Numbered from the stretch's first letter, positions 17,822 through 26,877 are shown. The stretch is DNA of 64,000 nucleotides from Candidatus Gastranaerophilales bacterium (GCA_944325555.1 CALVAN010000003.1:79409-143408), one strand, 5' to 3'. The notes: generated by a model from the letters alone, not told the origin. Numbers and translations: made by a program.

Positions 17822-17895
17822 TATGCCCGGGGAGATTCGAACCCCCGACCTTCAGCTTCGGAGGCTGACGCTCTATCCGACTGAGCTACGGGCAC
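17822..17895 (-). tRNA. tRNA-Arg(CCG)
   Basis: Minus strand GTGCCCG-TA-GCTCAGTCGGATAGAGC begins a full class I cloverleaf. The anticodon stem-loop is TCAGC-CTCCGAA-GCTGA, anticodon CCG. The acceptor strands GTGCCCG/CGGGCAT pair with a G-U at position 1-72. CCA is not encoded. A 107-bp tandem array that repeats its 5' end lies immediately upstream. Confidence 0.95.
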
Positions 17896-18201
17896 AGATT
17901 AAGAAAAATATCACATAATTTATTGTAGCTCAGTCGGATAAAAATCTAAAGTCTTTGTTGTACTTTAACTCCGTTAAAGATACAACGGTGAGCTACGGAC
18001 ACAGATTAAGGAAAATATTACACAATTTATTGTAGCTCAGTCGGATAAAAATCTAAAGTCTTTGTTGTACTTTAACTTCGTTAAAGGTACAACGGTGAGC
18101 TACGGGCACAGATTAAGAAAAATATCACATAATTTATTGTAGCTCAGTCGGATAAAAATCTAAAGTCTTTGTTGTACTTTAACTTCGTTAAAGGTACAAC
18201 G
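17894..18201. repeat. 107-bp tandem repeat carrying tRNA-Arg 5'-end copies
   Basis: About 2.9 copies start at 17894, 18001 and 18108. Read on the minus strand each unit holds the tRNA upstream region, the first bases of tRNA-Arg (GTGCCCGTAGCTCA), a near-perfect 13-bp hairpin (17957-17986 in the first copy), a T-run, and an inverted copy of the D-arm (ATCCGACTGAGCTAC). Thus GTAGCTCA and TGAGCTAC can also pair within a unit. Copies differ by only a few bases. Confidence 0.9.
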
Positions 18202-18914
18202 TCAAAAACTTAATTGTCATCCTGAGGAGCGAGTGAAACGAGCGAGCTCAGGATCTTACCAACAGTGAAAGAGAACAATAACACCGGTAAGATTCTGAAC
18301 ACATACGATTGAAAAAGAATTCAAAAGTTTGATGCTTCAGAATGACAGCTCGCTTTTTTACCTTCGAGGAAGATTGTTGTCGGCAGGCTAAAGTTTGATC
18401 TACTGCTGTCAATCCTCTCCCGCCGGAGAGGGGAAATAAGATTTTGTTTTGGGTTTTTCGCTCAATACTGCGTAAGTAGTAAAGCGGCTTTGCCGCAGGA
18501 ACTTGGTTACAGACTCTTAGTATTTACGCACAAAATTTTCGTTAAGCGAAGCGGTTAGAAAATTTTGAAGATAAATACCATAGAGTCTGTTTTGATTAGC
18601 GTTTTTTTCTTTCTTTTGGTTCATTTTCTTTCTTTTGATCGCAAAAAAGAAAGAAAATGAACATAAGAAAAAATAAAAAATAAAAACTAACCGACAACAC
18701 CGGTAAGATTCTGAACTCATACGATTGAAAAAAAAACTCAAAAGTTTGATGCTTCAGAATGACAGCTCGCTTTTTTACCTTCGAGGAAGATTGCTGTCGG
18801 CAGACTAAAGTCTATTCTGCAACTTTGTACAAAATATATCCTGCAAGCCACTTGACTGATAGTTACTCTAACGTACTAAAATTAATACAAACATAAAAAT
18901 AAAAGGAAAAATAA
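18202..18914. repeat. Intergenic dispersed repeats, no gene
   Basis: A GTCATCCTGAGG/CTCAGGAT-type inverted repeat lies near 18218-18256. A 114-bp direct repeat is present at about 18281-18394 and 18697-18810, each copy containing GTAAGATTCTGAAC, GATGCTTCAGAATGACAGC and GGCAGxCTAAAGT. Fragments recur at 32217-32240, 39488-39500 and near 43664-43681. A 17-bp perfect inverted repeat sits at 18620-18636/18645-18661. Open frames here are only repeat sequence. Confidence 0.8.
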
Positions 18915-19484
18915 ATGAAAAAAATATTATTAATTCTGCTCTCCACAATTTTTGCAGCAGGAATCGCATCTTATAACATTGTTAATGCAGCACAAACAAA
19001 GACAGGAGGCCTTATGGACAAAAAAATTCTCGTGGCATATTTTTCCTGGAGCGGAAACACAAAATCCATTGCACAAAAAATCCAAGCCCAAACCGGCGGT
19101 GATATCTTTGAAATCACACCCGTTACACCGTACCCGAGTGATTACAATGAAACTGCCTACGGCATAGCAAAAGAACAAAAAGAAAAAGGCATACACCCGC
19201 CGATACACAATAAAGATGTAAGTTCTTATGACATAATTTTTGTTGGAACTCCCGCATGGTGGTACACAATGGCTCCGCCCGTAATGACATTTTTAGCCGA
19301 AAACAATTTTGAAGGCAAAACAATTGTGCCTTTTGTCACGCACGGAGGCGGCGGCGGTTATACCATAGACAAGGATATGGAAAAACTAGCCAAAGGCGCT
19401 AAAGTTCTTTCTCCGTTTGTTGTGTACGGCAAGGGCGGCGCCGGTGTTGATAAAGATATAACCGAATGGCTTAACCGCATATAA
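18915..19484 (+). CDS. Exported flavodoxin-like protein with a second internal start
   Basis: The full frame is 189 residues: a signal peptide (1-25, cleavage near VNA-AQ), then a flavodoxin domain (KILVAYFSWSGNTKSIA is the FMN phosphate loop; TPAWWYTMAPPV is the isoalloxazine-contact region; C-terminal FVTHGGGGGYT). Residue 34 is an ATG at 19014 preceded by a strong AGGAGG 5 bases away, and starts MDKKILVAYFSWSGN, exactly like a cytosolic flavodoxin. So one gene could give both an exported and a cytoplasmic form. FMN flavodoxins carry electrons; partner unknown. Confidence 0.9.
   Translation: MKKILLILLSTIFAAGIASYNIVNAAQTKTGGLMDKKILVAYFSWSGNTKSIAQKIQAQTGGDIFEITPVTPYPSDYNETAYGIAKEQKEKGIHPPIHNKDVSSYDIIFVGTPAWWYTMAPPVMTFLAENNFEGKTIVPFVTHGGGGGYTIDKDMEKLAKGAKVLSPFVVYGKGGAGVDKDITEWLNRI
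19003..19016 (+). promoter_or_regulatory. Strong internal ribosome binding site and ATG in the flavodoxin gene
   Basis: AGGAGG with a 5-base spacer before an in-frame ATG at 19014. The upstream start at 18915 has a weaker AAGGA. The internal start would remove precisely the signal peptide. Confidence 0.6.
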
Positions 19485-19533
19485 AAAATTTATAAAGAAT
19501 TTGACTGATAGCACTTATCAGGTATTAATATAT

Positions 19534-19586
19534 TGTTGAAAAATATAATCCTGCTCATATAAAACAAGCGGGATTATATTTCAACA
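19534..19586 (+). terminator. Long stem-loop between flavodoxin and MFS genes
   Basis: TGTTGAAA..TATAATCCTGCT pairs with AGCGGGATTATATTTCAACA (about 20 bp with a small bulge). No strong T-run follows, so it may be a processing or attenuation element rather than a simple terminator. Confidence 0.45.
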
Positions 19587-19616
19587 GTTTTAAACAACAA
19601 CGGAAATATTGATAAC

Positions 19617-20855
19617 ATGAACAGAGTAGCAGCAGTTTTCAGAGCATTAAAATATCGAAATTTCAGATTATTTTTCCCGGGATTAATGGTGGCACAAATA
19701 GGCATATGGATTCAAAACATTGCGATAAGCTGGGTTGTGTATGATATGACAAAATCCCCGTTTATTATGGGGACAATAATGTTTTTAGGAGCTTTGCCTT
19801 TGTTTTTGCTGACACCTTTTGCCGGTGTTTTAATTGACAAATTCAGCAAACACAAACTTTTGATGCTGATACAAATTTTGTATATGATACAGGCATTTTT
19901 GATATCAATGCTTACACTTTCTCATCACGTACAACTGTGGAGCATAACCCTCTTGGCTGTATTTTTGAATATTGTTGCCGCCGTAGACGGACCTTTAAGA
20001 CAGTCAATGTATGTTGATCTTGTTGATGACAAACACGACCTCGGCAATGCAATTGCCCTGAACGCAACTTGCTTTAACGTTGCACGTCTTGTAGGACCTG
20101 CGGTTGCAGGGGTGCTGCTGGCTTCTGTGGGTGCAGGCATGTGCTTTTTTATAAACTTTTTATGTTTTATTCCGGTAACCATACTGGTTACACAGTTGCG
20201 ATTTAAAGAGGAAAAAAGCGGAAATATTCAGAACGAAACTATTTTGGAAGGTTTGTTTGAGGGCGTGGATTATGTTTCCAAAAGTCCTTCCATTGCCATT
20301 TTGCTTATTTATATTGCTTTAATCAGTTTTCTTGCAATGACTTATCCGATGCTTATGCCTATATATACAACAGAAGTTTTGCATGAGAATGCCCAAACGC
20401 TGGGGCTGCTAATGAGTATAGCCGGAGTCGGGGCACTGTTCACTTCGGTTGTATTGGCAGCTAAAAGCACAATAAGAGGTCTTAATATCCTTCTTGCCCT
20501 TGCCAGCCTGTTTTTCGGTACGGGGTTTGTTATGCTCGGCACCACACATACGGAAACGGTTGCTCTTGTTGCAATGTTTTTAATAGGGTTAGGCACAATA
20601 GGTGCGCTGACGCCTGCCAGCACGTTGATACAATCTGTTGTAAATAATGATATGCGTGGTCGTGTTATGAGTCTGCATTTTATCTGTTATCTGGGAACAC
20701 TTTCCATAAGCAATTTCTTTGCAGGTTCAATTACTCATGCTCTGGGTATTTCAAGGGCATTATTACTGCTCGGGTGCGTATTAATGGTTATATCGTTTAT
20801 CTTTTTAAATAAACTCAGAAAAATAAACTATGTACCGATATACGAAAAAGAATAA
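19617..20855 (+). CDS. MFS transporter, EntS-like exporter family
   Basis: The 412-residue protein has about 12 membrane spans and the MFS signature between spans 2 and 3 (GVLIDKFSKHKLLML, the DRxGRR-like motif). The start RALKYRNFRLFFPGLMVAQIGIWIQNIAISWVVYDMTKSP and the block PAVAGVLL are typical of the MFS_3 group that includes enterobactin exporter EntS. The substrate cannot be told; efflux of a small molecule is likely. No siderophore genes are nearby. A terminator follows. Confidence 0.88.
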   Translation: MNRVAAVFRALKYRNFRLFFPGLMVAQIGIWIQNIAISWVVYDMTKSPFIMGTIMFLGALPLFLLTPFAGVLIDKFSKHKLLMLIQILYMIQAFLISMLTLSHHVQLWSITLLAVFLNIVAAVDGPLRQSMYVDLVDDKHDLGNAIALNATCFNVARLVGPAVAGVLLASVGAGMCFFINFLCFIPVTILVTQLRFKEEKSGNIQNETILEGLFEGVDYVSKSPSIAILLIYIALISFLAMTYPMLMPIYTTEVLHENAQTLGLLMSIAGVGALFTSVVLAAKSTIRGLNILLALASLFFGTGFVMLGTTHTETVALVAMFLIGLGTIGALTPASTLIQSVVNNDMRGRVMSLHFICYLGTLSISNFFAGSITHALGISRALLLLGCVLMVISFIFLNKLRKINYVPIYEKE

Positions 20856-20880
20856 TCAATGCACATACCAAACAACACAT

Positions 20881-20920
20881 ATCACACATAACTTTTAGGG
20901 CTGTGTGTGATTTTTTTTAT
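20881..20920 (+). terminator. Terminator after the MFS gene
   Basis: ATCACACA (20881-20888) pairs with TGTGTGAT (20904-20911), followed by a run of T. Confidence 0.75.
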
Positions 20921-20942
20921 TCAATATGTTGATAAAAAACTG

Positions 20943-22127
20943 CTATTCTTCGGCATCTTGCTGCTCATTATAAGCGTTGAGCAATTCGAGCAGTTCTTTT
21001 GAATCTTCAATGAGTAAGTCTGCATTTGGCGAGAATAATGAATCACCGCTTGGGTAAACAATATGCCAAGCTTCTGCCCCGCCGTTTAGCCCTTCTTTTT
21101 TTATTAAGTAATACGGGGTAAATTTATCTTCTTTTGCATTTTCAGCGGAATCTTTTGTGCTTAGAATCCATCTTTCTTGATCATCATCGTAAGAAAGAGA
21201 GTAGTTTTCTTTTTCTCCAAGAGCGTCTTTTAATGCTGCTTTGAATTTTCTTACCGAGGTCTTTTCATCGGCAAATTCGTCAAAAATGGGTACAGCGCTT
21301 GTACCTTCAATTTTTCGTTCGTATTTCCCGTCGGCACTGACTACCGACATACTTCCGTCAGGTCTGATGTTAAAAGATTTAAAAGGTACAGGCCCGTCTA
21401 TGGTCATTGCCGGCATACGGCTTAGTACAACCATATCGTTTTCTTTGTCATATTTAAAAGAATAGTTTTTATCATACTCAGCCTTACGGAACATTTCCTT
21501 CCTGACTTCATTTATGTATTTTTTAACCGTTTTGCTGTTTTCTATAAAAGGTTTTTCCGTATGCGTAACAAATTTGCCGGTACCGTCACCGTTGTCTATG
21601 TGGGTGTTTTCCGGCGGAACAAAATCCGGTCCGCCGATAAGAGCAGCCGAACCGTCGTTTTGTAATCTGTAAACATTATGTTTTGGCGAATAATTGAGTT
21701 TTTTATCTTTTTTATGTACTAAAATAACTTCATCTAATTCCACATCATATCTTGGAAAATAATCTTTTGATTTTAAATCTCTTGCAAATTTCTGCTCAAC
21801 AGGCATCGGGTTTTTGTCTGCTTTTTTGGCACTTAGTTTGTTAAGAACATAATCAAAAACCAAGCCTGTTGCAATACCTGTGCCTAAAAGCACACCTGCT
21901 TGCGGTAAGACGCTTTTAACTTTTTTCACAAGAGAAAAAACGTTATTTTTGCTTGCTGCAATAAAAATATCAGTGCCTGCGGCAGCAGCTCCTGCCAAAG
22001 TTCCGACTGTTGTACAGAGTCTTTTGCATCCACTGTCTTGGATTTGCTTATCGCTCGGTACTGTCGTTCGCTGCGCTATGCTTTTGCTCACTTCGTACCT
22101 CGCTTTCCGGATTTCATCCGTCCGCAA
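20943..22127 (-). CDS. Protein of unknown function with a repeat-derived N-terminus
   Basis: The 394-residue frame has a glycine/alanine-rich, moderately hydrophobic region (about 34-100, TVGTLAGAAAAGTD; VLLGTGIATGLVFDYVL), then a long polar region with three similar segments of roughly 80-100 residues (KNYSFKYDKENDMVVLSR, ENYSLSYDDDQERWILST, and an earlier YFPRYDVELDEVILVHK), which look like diverged internal repeats. The first 33 residues are translated from a GC-richer, repeat-like DNA segment (about 22030-22165), so the true N-terminus may have been displaced. No family is recognised. Confidence 0.6.
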   Translation of the reverse strand: MRTDEIRKARYEVSKSIAQRTTVPSDKQIQDSGCKRLCTTVGTLAGAAAAGTDIFIAASKNNVFSLVKKVKSVLPQAGVLLGTGIATGLVFDYVLNKLSAKKADKNPMPVEQKFARDLKSKDYFPRYDVELDEVILVHKKDKKLNYSPKHNVYRLQNDGSAALIGGPDFVPPENTHIDNGDGTGKFVTHTEKPFIENSKTVKKYINEVRKEMFRKAEYDKNYSFKYDKENDMVVLSRMPAMTIDGPVPFKSFNIRPDGSMSVVSADGKYERKIEGTSAVPIFDEFADEKTSVRKFKAALKDALGEKENYSLSYDDDQERWILSTKDSAENAKEDKFTPYYLIKKEGLNGGAEAWHIVYPSGDSLFSPNADLLIEDSKELLELLNAYNEQQDAEE

Positions 22128-22142
22128 ATCCGCTCCACTGCG

Positions 22143-22268
22143 TTACGGTCTGTCAAAATTTACCCTAAAAACAACAGTGTTTAGTCGTATTCCTGCGGCA
22201 TAGCCGCTTACACTGCTTATGCAGTTTTTATTTTTGAGTCCGCCCGCAGGCGAAAATTGTGCTGACAT
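22143..22268 (-). pseudogene. Possible displaced 5' end of the 20943 gene
   Basis: A 41-codon frame starting MSAQFSPAGGLKNKN runs into a stop inside the repeat-like segment that supplies the N-terminus of the downstream gene. It could be the original 5' end cut off by insertion of about 110-120 bases, or chance. The two parts are on the same strand but are no longer one frame. Confidence 0.3.
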
Positions 22269-22322
22269 TCTTGTATTTGTTACGTAATTCGATGACAGAA
22301 ATAAATTTTTTTAAACATAAAT

Positions 22323-24206
22323 TTAACCAATCTGCACATTAGGGTTAAAAAAGTTATACACTGCCTTTGCCGCACGGGTGTGGATTTTTTCTTTAAGCTG
22401 TTCATAACTTGCCTGAGAAATCTTTTTTACATCCTTAAATTCACGCATAAGTATTTCTTTGTTTTCCTTAGACAAGCCCTTTATTTCATCAAGCACGGAT
22501 TCAGTGGCTTTCTTGCCTCTTAACTGCCTGTGGAAAGTTATTGCAAATCTGTGTGCCTCATCTCTTATTCTCTGGAAGAAATAAAGTGCGGGAGAATTTA
22601 TAGGAAATATTACAGGATTTGACTCATGCGGTTTGAAAATCTCTTCCAATCTTTTAGCCAGCGAAACAACATCGGGATGAAAATCGTGCGCATCAAAAAT
22701 TTCCATAACAGAAGAAAGCTGTCCTTTGCCGCCGTCTATTATTATTAAATCGGGCATAGGCAGAGTTTCCGTAAGTTTTCCGAAATATCTTCTCTCAACC
22801 ACCTCTTGCAAAGATTTAAAGTCATCCGGTTTGGATTCCGTTGATTTAACCTTAAATTTTCTGTATCTGGATTTTTTTGGCAGCCCGTTTTCAAACGTAA
22901 CCATTGATGCAACAGTGTTTGTCCCCTGAATATGTGAAATATCAAAGCATTCCACAACATATGGGAATTTTGACAGCCCGAGTTTTTCTTGAATATAGCT
23001 TCCGACTTCGTTGTAATCTCTCTGGATTTCCGTAAGCTTTTGGAGTTTAACTTTTTCAAAATAAAACTTGGCGTTCTTTTGCGCCAGATTCAAAAGCTCG
23101 ATGTTTCTTTTAGTCGGGGAATCCGTTATTTTAACTTTTTTAGACGCAACCGATTCCAACCATTTTGTATAAAGTTCAATATCGTCTTTTTCAAGAACAC
23201 GGGGAATAACAACTGTGTTCGGAATATCAAATTCAGGTGTCATTGTGTAATACTCTTTTAAGAAGGTTGAAAGAACTTCTTCTTCACCGGAAAGACTGTT
23301 CTCTCCTGTCTCTGCTTCCATGGTTTCCGTATTTGAAAATTGAAAATCCTTTTTGTCCGTAAGCCTGCCCTGACGTATTTGCAACAGCGATACGACAAAG
23401 AGATTCCCTTCGCTGTATATTGCAATAATATCCTGATTAATATTTGTGTTTTCAAATACAACCTTTTGATGTTCCATTGTTTTTTGAACATCCAGCCAGC
23501 TGTCACGGTACCTTGCCGCTTTTTCAAAATCCTCTGTTGCCGCATATTTTTCCATCTCTTTTTTTAATGCGTCAACTAGTTCTTTCTGTTTACCGGTCAA
23601 AAACAGTTCGACATTTTTTAAGATTTTTTTGTATTCTTCCGGCGTAATCAGCCTCTGGCAGGGAGCCATGCAGCGCCCTATGTGGTAATACAAACACGGG
23701 CGGTCTTTAAATTTTGGGTTTTTGCACTGTTTTAAGGGAAACAACTTTTTTATCAAATCAAGGGTTGCATACATTGCTCTTGAATCCGTATAAGGACCGA
23801 AATATTTGCCCTTAATTTTGTTTTTGTTTGCTTTTCTTGCAACGATAATCCTCGGGTATTCTTCTTCCGTGATAACAAAGTAGGGGAATTTTTTGTCGTC
23901 TTTTAAAAGCACATTGTACTTGGGCTTGTGTTTTTTGATAAGGTGAGATTCCAGAATAAGAGCCTCAACCTCGCTGTCTGTAACAATAAATTGTATTTTT
24001 GCAATCTGCGGCACCATTACCCTGAGTTTAGGAGAATCGTGGTGTTTGTTAAAATAGCTGTAAACTCTTTTTTTCAGGTTTTTGGCTTTGCCAACATAAA
24101 TGATTTCGCCGTTTTTATCAAAATACTGATAAGAACCGCTTAACTCAGGGATTATGGATAAAGTTTGTTTTACTTCTGTCGGAAGATTGGATTTTTGAAT
24201 ACTCAT
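22323..24206 (-). CDS. uvrC: Excinuclease ABC subunit C
   Basis: The 627-residue protein has the GIY-YIG nuclease domain (SYQYFDKNGEIIYVGKAKNLKKRV, residues 25-47), the Cys-rich CKNPKFKDRPCLYYHIGRCMAPC block, the UVR segment, the C-terminal endonuclease domain (VECFDISHIQGTNTVASMV; DLIIIDGGKGQL) and a helix-hairpin-helix end. UvrC makes both incisions in nucleotide excision repair. Length is normal. The -10-like TAAAAT lies 6 bases before the ATG and there is no Shine-Dalgarno, suggesting a leaderless mRNA. Confidence 0.97.
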   Translation of the reverse strand: MSIQKSNLPTEVKQTLSIIPELSGSYQYFDKNGEIIYVGKAKNLKKRVYSYFNKHHDSPKLRVMVPQIAKIQFIVTDSEVEALILESHLIKKHKPKYNVLLKDDKKFPYFVITEEEYPRIIVARKANKNKIKGKYFGPYTDSRAMYATLDLIKKLFPLKQCKNPKFKDRPCLYYHIGRCMAPCQRLITPEEYKKILKNVELFLTGKQKELVDALKKEMEKYAATEDFEKAARYRDSWLDVQKTMEHQKVVFENTNINQDIIAIYSEGNLFVVSLLQIRQGRLTDKKDFQFSNTETMEAETGENSLSGEEEVLSTFLKEYYTMTPEFDIPNTVVIPRVLEKDDIELYTKWLESVASKKVKITDSPTKRNIELLNLAQKNAKFYFEKVKLQKLTEIQRDYNEVGSYIQEKLGLSKFPYVVECFDISHIQGTNTVASMVTFENGLPKKSRYRKFKVKSTESKPDDFKSLQEVVERRYFGKLTETLPMPDLIIIDGGKGQLSSVMEIFDAHDFHPDVVSLAKRLEEIFKPHESNPVIFPINSPALYFFQRIRDEAHRFAITFHRQLRGKKATESVLDEIKGLSKENKEILMREFKDVKKISQASYEQLKEKIHTRAAKAVYNFFNPNVQIG

Positions 24207-24212
24207 AGTGTA

Positions 24213-24221
24213 ATTTTAGCA
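24213..24221 (-). promoter_or_regulatory. Leaderless-type extended -10 of uvrC
   Basis: Minus strand TGCTAAAAT; the hexamer (24218-24213) is followed by TACACT and then the ATG at 24206. A strong stem-loop (24229-24251) sits where a -35 would be. Confidence 0.5.
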
Positions 24222-24228
24222 TAATTTT

Positions 24229-24251
24229 CCCCCTGCATAACTTGCAGGGGG
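24229..24251. terminator. Perfect 9-bp GC-rich stem-loop
   Basis: CCCCCTGCA (24229-24237), loop TAACT, TGCAGGGGG. It follows the stop of the secreted protein gene at 24276 on the minus strand, but the minus-strand side continues GAAAATT without a T-run, so it may stop the mla transcript poorly. Confidence 0.5.
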
Positions 24252-24275
24252 AATTTTTCAAAACTATTTAAAGTC

Positions 24276-24689
24276 TTAATATTTTATTTTGCAGTATTTG
24301 TCGTTATTCTGTACTGATTGCATATACATTGACTCTGCTGAAAACGGGTCGCAGTTGCCTGCCAGGGTATTATTTATATGCTTAATTGCGGCTTTTGTGT
24401 ATTTTTTGAGTACACTGTCAGGCAGATAGCAGTCGTTGTGCGAATATCTTATATGGCACATTTTGTTTTCTCTGCCGTAAACCTGTAAACTGCCGTCATT
24501 GGATTTTGCGGGCGTGCATTTTGCAGCTTTTTCCCAAATAGGCAGCATAACTTTAGCCTGCTCTTTAGCGCCCTGAGTGTATCCCTGCCAGAAGATATCA
24601 TCTGCGGTTTTATCTTTAGCAATTGCAACAGAGCAAAGAGCCGTTGATAACAGTGCTATGGTCAAAACTTTTTTTATAGTCTTTTTCAT
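24276..24689 (-). CDS. Secreted Cys-containing protein of unknown function
   Basis: From the ATG at 24689 (GGAG ribosome site 5 bases upstream) the product is 137 residues; an in-frame ATG at 24704 is less well placed. A typical signal peptide (MKKTIKKVLTIALLSTALCSVAIA) is followed by a mature part of about 113 residues with five to six Cys, suggesting disulfides. No family is recognised. It is the last gene of the mla operon, 20 bases after the MCE gene stop, so an envelope role is plausible. Confidence 0.7.
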   Translation of the reverse strand: MKKTIKKVLTIALLSTALCSVAIAKDKTADDIFWQGYTQGAKEQAKVMLPIWEKAAKCTPAKSNDGSLQVYGRENKMCHIRYSHNDCYLPDSVLKKYTKAAIKHINNTLAGNCDPFSAESMYMQSVQNNDKYCKIKY

Positions 24690-24709
24690 ATTTTCTCCAA
24701 TCATTCATT

Positions 24710-26074
24710 CTAGAACATCAACCTGAACAACAGGAATCTCTTGTTCAATTTTTCCGAAAACTTACGCAGGTTTTTAGAGGTTTCGTTGACGTTGTTTATT
24801 GTGTCATTGAGTTCTTCTTTTTTATCCGTTGTAAGGCTGTTAACCGTTTCTAAAGTACAGGACAGATCGTCAAGTGCTTTGTTAAACTTGGTGACTGTAG
24901 TATTAATCTGTTCTTTTAATACAGGGTCTTTTGTCATCGTGTTAACATATTCGGAAATTTCAGAAATATTCTTGCTTGCGGCGTTTAAATTGTCCATTGT
25001 TTCTTTTGTTTTAGGATCTTCAAGCACCTTATTCAGGTTCTGTGACAACCTGTCGATTGATTTTGTCGTGGACATCAAGGTGTCTTTAAAGTCCTCATCC
25101 CCGATAATGTTGTTTATGTTATCAGTAAGAACTATGATTTTTGCCGACAATTTGTCTGTTGTAACCATCAAAGCATCAAGATCCTTTTTGGAAGAATCAA
25201 GCAATGCCTGAGTTTTGTCAAGAGTTGAATTAGCTTTTATTGTCAGCATATCAACATTGCCCACAATATTTTTAAGGTCTGCAATAATATCGTCAGACAT
25301 AAGAGCGCTGAGTTTTTCGTTAGTTTCAGCCAGTGCCATGGCTGCTCTGTATTGCAAATCCATAAAGTCGGAGAGTCTTAAAGGCTCTATAACGGTAAAC
25401 CTTGAGGTAGACTGCGGATAAGCAAGTTCCATTTTTGTATAAGGTTTTAAGAATAAATAATGTTTTGAATCAGCGGTTTGCACCTTTGCCTGCAATCTGT
25501 CGGGCAGCTGAAGCCCCGGAAGTGTAATAATATATCCTACTTTATATGCAGAAGGAGTTTTTATTTCTTCCTGAATGTTTATAGGAAGCGTTTTTGTTTG
25601 TATAATTTCTATTTTTTTTACTTTACCAACGTCATAGGGTTTGTTGCTCAAAATCATCTGTACTTTATCATTGGCGTGCAGTACCTGCGAGCGTTTATTT
25701 ATAGGCAGATAAATTGTTCTGAGTTTAGGCGGAGTAATCTCAAGGAACTGTTCGCCTATGATACCGGATTGCTGTATAGAAATTGTAGATGCGTTAGGAA
25801 TTGTAATATCCGGTTCTGTTATAACGAATTTTACTCTTACATAAGGATCATCCGGGTTAGTTAAAACAGGAGTAATATCTTCTACCTGACCTATTCTTAA
25901 CCCCATTAACTGAACAGCCGATCCGGGGCGCATCCCGTTTATGTCCTTAAAATCAACAAAGAGTCTTTCTCCTGCTGATAATGCCCTGCCTTTTATCCAC
26001 AATATTGAAAAAATCAATATTACCAAAGCTGACAATGTTAACAAACCGACTTTAAATGAGGATGAAAAACGCAT
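24710..26074 (-). CDS. mlaD: MCE/MlaD family substrate-binding protein of the Mla transporter
   Basis: The 454-residue protein has an N-terminal anchor (residues 8-27), an MCE domain (about 35-120; GMRPGSAVQLMGLRIGQVEDI is diagnostic), a linker and a long helical, coiled-coil-prone C-terminus (about 235-440) rich in Thr, Asp and Leu. It is much longer than E. coli MlaD and closer to cyanobacterial and chloroplast TGD2-like proteins. It should bind phospholipid between the membranes and dock on MlaE. The gene begins 15 bases after mlaF. Confidence 0.92.
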   Translation of the reverse strand: MRFSSSFKVGLLTLSALVILIFSILWIKGRALSAGERLFVDFKDINGMRPGSAVQLMGLRIGQVEDITPVLTNPDDPYVRVKFVITEPDITIPNASTISIQQSGIIGEQFLEITPPKLRTIYLPINKRSQVLHANDKVQMILSNKPYDVGKVKKIEIIQTKTLPINIQEEIKTPSAYKVGYIITLPGLQLPDRLQAKVQTADSKHYLFLKPYTKMELAYPQSTSRFTVIEPLRLSDFMDLQYRAAMALAETNEKLSALMSDDIIADLKNIVGNVDMLTIKANSTLDKTQALLDSSKKDLDALMVTTDKLSAKIIVLTDNINNIIGDEDFKDTLMSTTKSIDRLSQNLNKVLEDPKTKETMDNLNAASKNISEISEYVNTMTKDPVLKEQINTTVTKFNKALDDLSCTLETVNSLTTDKKEELNDTINNVNETSKNLRKFSEKLNKRFLLFRLMF

Positions 26075-26089
26075 TTTTATAAAATTCCT

Positions 26090-26833
26090 TTAATTTTCTT
26101 TTTCTTCTTCGTCGCTGCCAGCAACTTTCATGGGGCCTTGTATGCTGGCGTTAATAAACTGTTTTGTATATTCATTTCCGCCTTCTATCATATCCTGCGG
26201 TGTGCCGGAATATACGATTTTAGTATTATATAACATAATCACTTTAGTCGCACACCTTTGAATGGTGGATAATTGGTGCGTAACAATAACGGATGCGGGG
26301 TTAAATTCGTCTTTAAGTCTTACTATATAATCCTCAATCATTGTTGATGACACAGGATCCAAGCCCGCTGTAGGTTCGTCATAAAGAATTGTTTTAGGAT
26401 CGGTTACAACAGCACGTGCAAAACTTACACGTTTTTGCATACCGCCCGAGAGTTCATGGGGCATTTTTTCTTCTATCCCCTCAAGACCTACCAGTTTTAA
26501 TTTTTGATCCACTATTTCTTTTAACTGTGCATCTGTATATTTGTTTTTAAACTCTTTTCTCTCCTTAAGAGCAAAAGCAATGTTTTCAAAGACATCTAAC
26601 GAGTCAAACAAAGCCGAATACTGAAAAACCATGGCAATATCCCCTGGGGAAACAATAATCTCGCCGCTGTCAGGCTTTGTCAGGCCGCAAATGAGTTTTA
26701 ATATGGTACTTTTACCCGCACCGCTTAAGCCGACTACGGCAAGGATTTCTCCGTCTTCTACTTTAAACGAAATATCATCTAAAACAGTTCTGCCTTTAAA
26801 TGATTTTTTTAAATGTCTTACATCTATACTCAT
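26090..26833 (-). CDS. mlaF: ABC transporter ATPase MlaF
   Basis: The 247-residue protein has Walker A GLSGAGKST (35-43), Q-loop, signature LSGGMQKR (128-135), Walker B ILYDEP (149-154) and an H-loop (VTHQLS). It is the cytoplasmic motor of the Mla/TGD lipid transporter. It lies between mlaE and the MCE gene in the standard order. Confidence 0.95.
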   Translation of the reverse strand: MSIDVRHLKKSFKGRTVLDDISFKVEDGEILAVVGLSGAGKSTILKLICGLTKPDSGEIIVSPGDIAMVFQYSALFDSLDVFENIAFALKERKEFKNKYTDAQLKEIVDQKLKLVGLEGIEEKMPHELSGGMQKRVSFARAVVTDPKTILYDEPTAGLDPVSSTMIEDYIVRLKDEFNPASVIVTHQLSTIQRCATKVIMLYNTKIVYSGTPQDMIEGGNEYTKQFINASIQGPMKVAGSDEEEKEN

Positions 26834-26877
26834 TGTGTTTGGTTCCTTGTATGGAATGATTATGTTTGTCTAACTAA

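Noticed and set aside
18517..18741. 74-codon minus-strand open frame
   Set aside because: It is composed of the dispersed repeat and the polypurine inverted repeat.
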